DNA of 64,000 bases from Bimastos eiseni (lineage: Eukaryota; Annelida; Clitellata; Crassiclitellata; Lumbricidae), in contig OY365818.1 in the NCBI GenBank assembly GCA_959347315.1, forward strand, positions 6,454,695 to 6,518,694. The letters run 5' to 3'. Positions within the stretch are counted from its first letter, which is position 1. Each line of letters starts with the position of its first letter. Under the pieces are notes generated by a model, which saw nothing but the letters and a program-made list of their open reading frames with translations, did not search any database and was not told where the DNA came from. Below, piece after piece: positions 60,501 through 64,000 of this stretch. The translations under genes and the position numbers were made by a program.

Positions 60501-63500
60501 ATGCATTACTTAATATTATATTTGATCTGATTGTGTGAGATGAACTCTGTTGATTGCTTTAAGAGAGCAATAAAGAGCTATGTTAAACAAGTTAAAAACC
60601 TACCTATTGATTTATAAGAAATTTCTGATATCATTGATGCATTACTCAATAATATATTTGATCTGATTGTGTGAGATGAACTCTGTTTATTACTATGATG
60701 CATAGGATTTGGTTAGATGTTATTGATGTAATCACCGAAAGGTTCTTTGTGAATTACTTCATTGGTTGCATAATTTGCTGAATTTGGCGACCTCTATTAG
60801 CGGAACGGTCCCTTTCTTTGGGGGTTTCCCATTGTTCACTGCATGTTTAGTTACTGTACTTTTATTATGTTATGTGTCATGTATTTCTTTCGTAAACAAT
60901 AAAGCATTGATTGAATTGAATACAAGCCGACTGCTCTAACCAATCGGAGGCTGTCCTTTATGTTAATCACCATTTTCGTCATTACAAATATACAGTAAGG
61001 TGTCCCCTTTAAGTCCTTAGTATATAGAATACAATATGAGTATATCAGTGAAGCAGTAAATCTTCTGTTTCTTCAGGCACAAGGCATTTTATGTCCTCGA
61101 CGACGTCTTGCCTTGAAAGAGGAGTTCCTTACACTCTACGGGTGAAATTAAGTAACTACAAATATGACCATCAGAATGCAAGCATTCTTATCGACTCAGT
61201 AAGAAAATGGATATGTTTCTACCTGTTTTTTAAATTCCAAGTTTAAAACTCAAAACTTAAACAGAAATTACGACTTTTTGCTGCATGTATCGTTGTCTAG
61301 TCGAGTAGTTAAATCGATGGTAGTGGGCAAATGGACTGTAGAAATTATATCGAAGTTTAACTGCCTCAGGGCATGGAGAAATTTCATATGGAGTTTAGTT
61401 TACCATATATTATGAGGTTGCTCAATAGTGTGCTGAGCAAGTTGCAATGTCAATCGAGGGGTCAAAGTATTATATATTCTTGATGTAACTAAGTAAGTAA
61501 GTGTGTTTTTGATTTAACTGGGTAAGTGAGTATGTTGTTCCTGTGGGTGAGTAAGTATGTTCTTTGCATTAGTGAATAAGTATATTATTTGTGTAAGTAA
61601 GTAAATTCTTTATGTGAATGAGGAAGTAGTATGTTTTTTATGTACAATTTGTCAAGCTGACTTTGCTCGTTTCCTCAGATTGTCCTTTTACCGGATGTGG
61701 CAAGTATTTCTTCTTCATTGGCTTCCGATCGAGGTCAAGCCGCAGTTGAGGACTTCTTACGACGAAGATGTGTTGAGTTTCAGTTGTCTGTGGCGCGCTC
61801 TTTGGTGCCAGAACATTGTCTGCGACACATACGAAGTGTGTCTGCGCTGATCTATGATGGAGCTGTTGGTCAGTATAGTGCTGAGCTTCTCACTTGATTC
61901 CTGATTATGTGGAATGCATTGTCAAAAGGCTACTTGCATGTTCTGTAATGTAATGTCATTTATTTAGTACATGTATGTAATTTTTACACACACACATACA
62001 CACTTACAGATATGCACATATACAGTTTTACACACATGCCTTACATGCACACACACCTATGCACACCTGCACTTACACACATACATACACATCAATACAT
62101 ACATACATACATACATACATACATACATACATACATACATACATACATACAATGTCATACATACATACATATATACATACATACATACATACATGCATGT
62201 AGACATACATGCATACATACATACATACATACATGCATACATGCATGTAGACATACATGCATACATACATACATACATACATACACACAAGCGGTGCAAG
62301 CACATATACATAAATACACACACACACACATTTATTCATGGCTGCTTATTACTCTGTTAGATTGTGGTATAGTCCTCTTGATATGAAGAGATAAGTGATG
62401 TTGAGTTAAGACTGCTGAGCAGTGAACATTGAGCATGGCTGATCTTGGGAAGCAATAAAAATCTGTGCCAAAGGCTTTAGTTAGTTCCTGATTTTCTGGT
62501 AGACTTACATTGTTTAGTTAATCATTTGTTTAGAATGCAGTTGTCATCCAATTGGATCCACGAGTGATGTGTGTGAGCCAATCGGTGGCCAGTGTCACTG
62601 TAAGGCGAAAGTTATTGGACAGAGATGTGACCAATGCGCACCCGGTAGCCATGGTTTCGGTCCAGATGGTTGTGAAGGTGAGCAAGTTTTACACTATTAG
62701 CATTAGTGTTACCAGATGTGGCGCATTCTGCAGCAAGTACAGTAGAACAAGTTGGGTCAGCTGGAATTATGTAAGTAAGCAAGTAACCTGTTTTTGCTTC
62801 TGCTCACGTGTTACACTGTTTACAATGATGTTTTAAAAAGAAACGGTTCCAGGATCAGATTATAGAGTCACACATTGACATGTAGATACATGGCTAAGAC
62901 TGACAAAACTAGTTTTAGCTCTTCTTTGCACTTTCTCCAATTTTCCGTGTCCTGATTCAGGTATGGACTCCATGCACCATTACAAGCATTCTCATTTCAC
63001 TTGTGACCTGATGTACAAAAGCATGTACATTTACAATTAACTATGTTCAATAAGAAATTCCCAGGAGGGGCGCCATAAACTCCCACAGCAAGGTCGCAGA
63101 GACCCAGATGCAGGCATTTCCCTGAAATGCAGCAGGCCAGGAATTATATACACAGCAATGCCAGAAGTCACCAGTCGAGTCGGGCACACCCAAGGATGTC
63201 ATCTTCTCATAAGGATTTTTGTTTTTGTCTCATATGGGTTCGGGCCCCAGGGCCCCCGCGACCAGGTTTACCCTGACCAGGTACTGCACTGCTTGCAATA
63301 CCTTCGTTTTCTCTTTTTCATCCTGCTTTTGATATTTATTCCATAATGTGAAACTGCTAATAATTCTGTGAAATTTTTATTTTTGAATAGCATGTGATTG
63401 TGACATGCTGGGATCACGTGATATGTTATGTGACATTGCAACCGGCCAGTGTGATTGCGTTGTGAACGTTGTCGGACAAAGGTGTGACTATTGTCAGAAG

Positions 63501-63622
63501 GGATGGTATCGGTTTCCTAAATGTCAGGAATGCCAGTGCAACAAGCGTGCGGATGAGTGCGACGATGCAACGGGGCGTTGCATCGGTTGCAGATTCAACA
63601 GCGAGGGACACAACTGTGAGAG
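43035..63622 (+). CDS. LAMB1: Laminin subunit beta, 5' part (15 exons; continues past window)
   Basis: Fifteen exons, listed separately, join in phase into 886 codons plus 2 bases, about half of a typical chain of roughly 1780 residues. Order: signal peptide (about 1-28); laminin N-terminal (LN) domain about 33-270; LE modules starting near Cys272, Cys335, Cys398, Cys458 and Cys510; laminin IV type B domain about 545-760; further LE modules from Cys763. The IV-B domain places it with beta-1/2/4 rather than beta-3, which lacks it; the symbol is therefore approximate. Beta chains pair with alpha and gamma chains through a C-terminal coiled coil (outside the window), and LN domains drive network assembly in basement membranes. 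No stop or frameshift interrupts the joined frame. Introns carry MITEs, SINE-like repeats and local duplications. Confidence 0.95.
44411..44521 (+). repeat. ACTATAGGACAATAT tandem repeat
   Basis: Imperfect units of ACTATAGGACAATAT and ACTATAGACTATAT in laminin intron 1. Confidence 0.9.
45441..45505. repeat. (TA)n microsatellite
   Basis: About 32 uninterrupted TA units in laminin intron 1, directly preceding a family C SINE-like copy. Confidence 0.95.
45535..45640 (-). repeat. Dispersed SINE-like repeat, family C, copy 3
   Basis: AAATTTCAAACTAACAATC, GAGTTATTACAGAAGTCGAA and GGCAGCCATGCAAGGCG, matching the copies at 31975 and 38735. Confidence 0.6.
47553..48112 (+). CDS. LAMB1: Laminin beta exon 2, most of the LN domain
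   Basis: Acceptor TTGCTTTAG|CT, donor GGAGAG|GTAATC, phase 1 to 0. Contains [17 protein letters not shown], then [28 protein letters not shown] and [13 protein letters not shown], all diagnostic of the beta-chain LN domain. Almost the whole domain core is in this single 560 bp exon. Confidence 0.97.
49287..49450 (+). repeat. tRNA-derived SINE-like element, family A
   Basis: GAGCGCTTGACC head, B-box-like GGGGTTTGAATCTGC, then a body with ACCTTGGGCAAAGTTCATTC and CACATTTGCTGGGCACC. The 59650-59870 copy has the same order (ACCTTGAGCAAGTCCTT, then CACATTTGCTC). Confidence 0.5.
49631..49748 (+). CDS. LAMB1: Laminin beta exon 3, LN domain
   Basis: Acceptor CTGTTTTCAG|GT, donor TCTTG|GTAGAT, phase 0 to 1. 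Encodes [20 protein letters not shown] and the conserved [15 protein letters not shown]. Confidence 0.97.
50489..50634 (+). CDS. LAMB1: Laminin beta exon 4, end of LN and start of LE1
   Basis: Acceptor CTTTCCAG|GT, donor GACATG|GTATGC, phase 1 to 0. Encodes [20 protein letters not shown] and SRCVPV; the first LE cysteine is near residue 272. Confidence 0.97.
50770..50932 (+). repeat. About 53-bp tandem repeat, three to four units
   Basis: Each unit carries CTTCTATGAGAAAGTTCAGG followed by CTTTTATTGTAAAA, in the intron after laminin exon 4. Confidence 0.85.
51417..51537 (+). CDS. LAMB1: Laminin beta exon 5, LE1
   Basis: Acceptor TGTTTTAG|GT, donor TAAAA|GTAGGG, phase 0 to 1. Encodes [20 protein letters not shown] and LPWRPA, the typical end of the first LE module. 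Confidence 0.97.
52252..52440 (+). CDS. LAMB1: Laminin beta exon 6, LE2
   Basis: Acceptor GATTTACAG|GA, donor GCAAAC|GTCAGT, phase 1 to 1. Encodes [17 protein letters not shown], then [17 protein letters not shown] and FFYLDP. No long open frame covers it; found by family motifs. Confidence 0.96.
53035..53238 (+). repeat. SINE-like element, diverged, family A type
   Basis: B-box-like GCGGGTTCAAGACTC and an end with GGGTGCTATATGAATG, a variant of the GGCGCTATATAAATG tail seen at several places (for example about 47315 and 48180). Confidence 0.4.
53366..53545 (+). CDS. LAMB1: Laminin beta exon 7, LE3
   Basis: Acceptor CTGTTACAG|CA, donor GAAC|GTGGGT, phase 1 to 1. Encodes [15 protein letters not shown], then [17 protein letters not shown] and GYWNLG: one complete LE module on one symmetric exon. 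Confidence 0.97.
53728..54195 (+). repeat. Two diverged copies of a roughly 145 bp unit, about 320 bp apart
   Basis: Copies at about 53728-53875 and 54050-54195 share blocks such as GTGTTCCC, GCAAAGGTTTTGAG/GCGAAGGTTTCGAG and GTGGAAATGCAT. The minus-strand open frames over them are repeat artefacts. In laminin intron 7. Confidence 0.75.
54212..54314 (+). mobile_element. hAT-like MITE, family 1, truncated copy
   Basis: The right part (TTGTCCCCCTCGACCCTCCG then GATCGCCGTCCCTG) matches the copy at 9332-9458. The left terminal repeat is missing and no target duplication could be seen. Confidence 0.6.
54442..54554 (+). CDS. LAMB1: Laminin beta exon 8, LE4 first part
   Basis: Acceptor CCGCATAG|CA, donor GCCTG|GTAAGT, phase 1 to 0. 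Encodes [17 protein letters not shown], then [19 protein letters not shown]. Confidence 0.96.
57000..57065. repeat. (AAT)n/(ATT)n run
   Basis: GATGATGATAATGATGAT followed by AATAATAAT and ATTATTATT, in laminin intron 8. Confidence 0.85.
57198..57270 (+). repeat. Dispersed SINE-like repeat, family B, copy 4
   Basis: CTCATGAATAAACTGGTGCC, then GTTTCACGTGGTGCTTTAGG and GTTTGAAGTTTACCATTACA. Confidence 0.5.
57366..57575 (+). CDS. LAMB1: Laminin beta exon 9, end of LE4, LE5, start of IV-B
   Basis: Acceptor TGACGTAG|GA, donor GCAGAC|GTGAGA, phase 0 to 0. Encodes [20 protein letters not shown], then [14 protein letters not shown] and [16 protein letters not shown], the last being the conserved entry to the IV-B domain. 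Confidence 0.97.
57976..58134 (+). CDS. LAMB1: Laminin beta exon 10, IV-B domain
   Basis: Acceptor TATAACAG|CA, donor ACAAAG|GTAAGT, phase 0 to 0. Encodes [15 protein letters not shown] and [19 protein letters not shown], matching the IV-B domain of beta-1 type chains. Confidence 0.96.
58224..58373 (-). mobile_element. hAT-like MITE, family 2, copy 2
   Basis: A 150 bp element with right end GACGCCTCTG and a decayed left end TAGGGGCTTT. Flanks AACCGGAT and AACTGGGT match at 6 of 8 bases. The internal GGAGGCAAATGCCTCC hairpin and TTTGAGTCTTAGGG match the copy at 29790. In laminin intron 10. Confidence 0.7.
58741..59150 (+). repeat. Two tandem diverged copies of a roughly 205 bp unit
   Basis: Copies at about 58741-58945 and 58946-59150 share AAAATTTAT, CTTTTATTTAGA, ATAAGCATACTT, TCAGCAAG and CTGAATTATTTG in the same order. 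In laminin intron 10, just before exon 11. Confidence 0.8.
59305..59425 (+). CDS. LAMB1: Laminin beta exon 11, IV-B domain
   Basis: Acceptor TTTCCTGAAG|TT, donor CACCAG|GTAATT, phase 0 to 1. Encodes [20 protein letters not shown] and a segment ending in SISPG. The start was chosen because the open frame upstream (from 59266) has no other in-phase AG and LP aligns with the conserved LPDHW position after the Arg-Tyr-Asp of exon 10. Confidence 0.9.
59650..59870 (+). repeat. tRNA-derived SINE-like element, family A
   Basis: Head GTGGCCGATTTGTTTGAGCG, B-box-like GTGGGTTAGACTC, then ACCTTGAGCAAGTCCTT and CACATTTGCTCTGCG. Confidence 0.5.
60470..60696 (+). repeat. Two copies of a roughly 90 bp unit
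   Basis: Copies at about 60470-60560 and 60607-60696 share GATATCATTGATGCATTACT and TATTTGATCTGATTGTGTGA. In laminin intron 11. Confidence 0.85.
61077..61198 (+). CDS. LAMB1: Laminin beta exon 12, IV-B domain
   Basis: Acceptor TTTCTTCAG|GC, donor GACTCA|GTAAGA, phase 1 to 0. Encodes [17 protein letters not shown] and ILIDS, continuing as IVLLPD in the next exon (compare the family's LIDSLVLMP). No long open frame of its own; found by family motif. Confidence 0.93.
61679..61868 (+). CDS. LAMB1: Laminin beta exon 13, end of IV-B domain
   Basis: Acceptor GTTTCCTCAG|AT, donor CTGTTG|GTCAGT, phase 0 to 1. Encodes [18 protein letters not shown], then [26 protein letters not shown]. The less conserved part of IV-B, but the Cys positions fit. 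Confidence 0.93.
62052..62330 (+). repeat. (CATA)n microsatellite
   Basis: ACATACATAC runs with GCATG interruptions and CACACA ends, in laminin intron 13. Confidence 0.95.
62534..62677 (+). CDS. LAMB1: Laminin beta exon 14, LE module after IV-B
   Basis: Acceptor TTTGTTTAG|AA, donor GAAG|GTGAGC, phase 1 to 1. Encodes [20 protein letters not shown], then [15 protein letters not shown] and GFGPDGCE: one complete LE module. Confidence 0.97.
63391..63622 (+). CDS. LAMB1: Laminin beta exon 15, next two LE modules
   Basis: Acceptor TTGAATAG|CA, donor GAGAG|GTTTGT, phase 1 to 2. Encodes [20 protein letters not shown], then [20 protein letters not shown] and [10 protein letters not shown], ending HNCER. 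The remaining LE modules and coiled coil lie beyond the window. Confidence 0.96.
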
Positions 63623-63715
63623 GTTTGTGTTGATTAGCGTTTCCAGATGCTTAGCACGGCTGGAGAGTTTGTCCTCTCTGGTTTAGTGTTTAGGGCATGT
63701 TCAGTTTTTCACAGG

Positions 63716-63780
63716 AATCGTGGTCGCAATCTCCAAACTTACGAAGTGCCTAAAGTGCCACAAATGCCAAGCTCATGAGA
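63716..63780 (-). repeat. Dispersed SINE-like repeat, family B, inverted copy
   Basis: On the minus strand this reads AGCTTGGCATTTGTGGCACT, then CACTTCGTAAGTTTGGAGAT and TGCGACCACGAT, the same order as the + strand copy at 4855. Confidence 0.45.
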
Positions 63781-64000
63781 CCAGATATTCATGAGCGCTG
63801 GAGTCATTTCAATGCATTATTGATAAAATTTTGAGTTTACATTTTCAGAATTTATTAGACATTTATGCAAAACTGTGTAAAATTTTAACAAAATGATTTG
63901 GTCGTTGCACTCTAAAAATATCTTTAGCAATTTCTTCAAAACGACTCCAGGAAAATGGTTCTACAGCCTAAGAATATGGCTGATGGCAAGAACATATTAA

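Overview
This is eukaryotic, almost certainly animal, genomic DNA. Protein-coding sequence is cut into short exons with GT-AG introns, intergenic DNA is full of microsatellites, SINE-like repeats and small DNA-transposon relics, and one gene is a laminin beta chain, a metazoan basement-membrane protein. Repeat content and the absence of vertebrate features suggest a marine invertebrate, but the species cannot be fixed from the sequence. No bacterial-type operon, CRISPR array, ribosome binding site or integrated virus was seen. Layout: (1) about 1-30500 is gene-poor. It holds long simple-sequence arrays, including a 1.6 kb TCAC-type array at about 17894-19520, a 200-base N gap at 19820-20019, and pieces of one or more small secreted-protein genes on the + strand. 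These pieces are a signal-peptide exon at 6744-6869 and two cysteine-rich exons at 22929-23144 and 24554-24699 (stop codon), plus a separate plausible exon pair at 28098-28194 and 28461-28597. Two weaker minus-strand exon candidates lie at 29249-29504 and 30307-30488. (2) About 30750-34245 is a transposon-relic belt: a 1200 bp element with TAA duplications (PIF/Harbinger-like) and an 1105 bp decayed mariner-like element. (3) 34818-41663, minus strand: a complete eight-exon gene for a 343-residue TraB-domain protein (TRABD), whose exons join in phase throughout. (4) 43035-63622, + strand: the 5' part (15 exons, 886 codons plus 2 bases) of a laminin beta chain of the beta-1/2 type, running off the right edge. 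TRABD and the laminin gene are head-to-head with about 1.37 kb between start codons. The two firm genes have unrelated products: TRABD is a predicted tail-anchored intracellular protein, whereas laminin beta is secreted and assembles with alpha and gamma chains into the basement-membrane heterotrimer. Their link is only the shared upstream region. Splice sites were read by eye from frame continuity, GT/AG dinucleotides and family resemblance, and no transcript data were available. I did not find a convincing new biological system. The most interesting leads are the unassigned secreted cysteine-rich precursor, the nearby unassigned exons, and several small DNA-transposon families whose ends and target duplications can be read directly.
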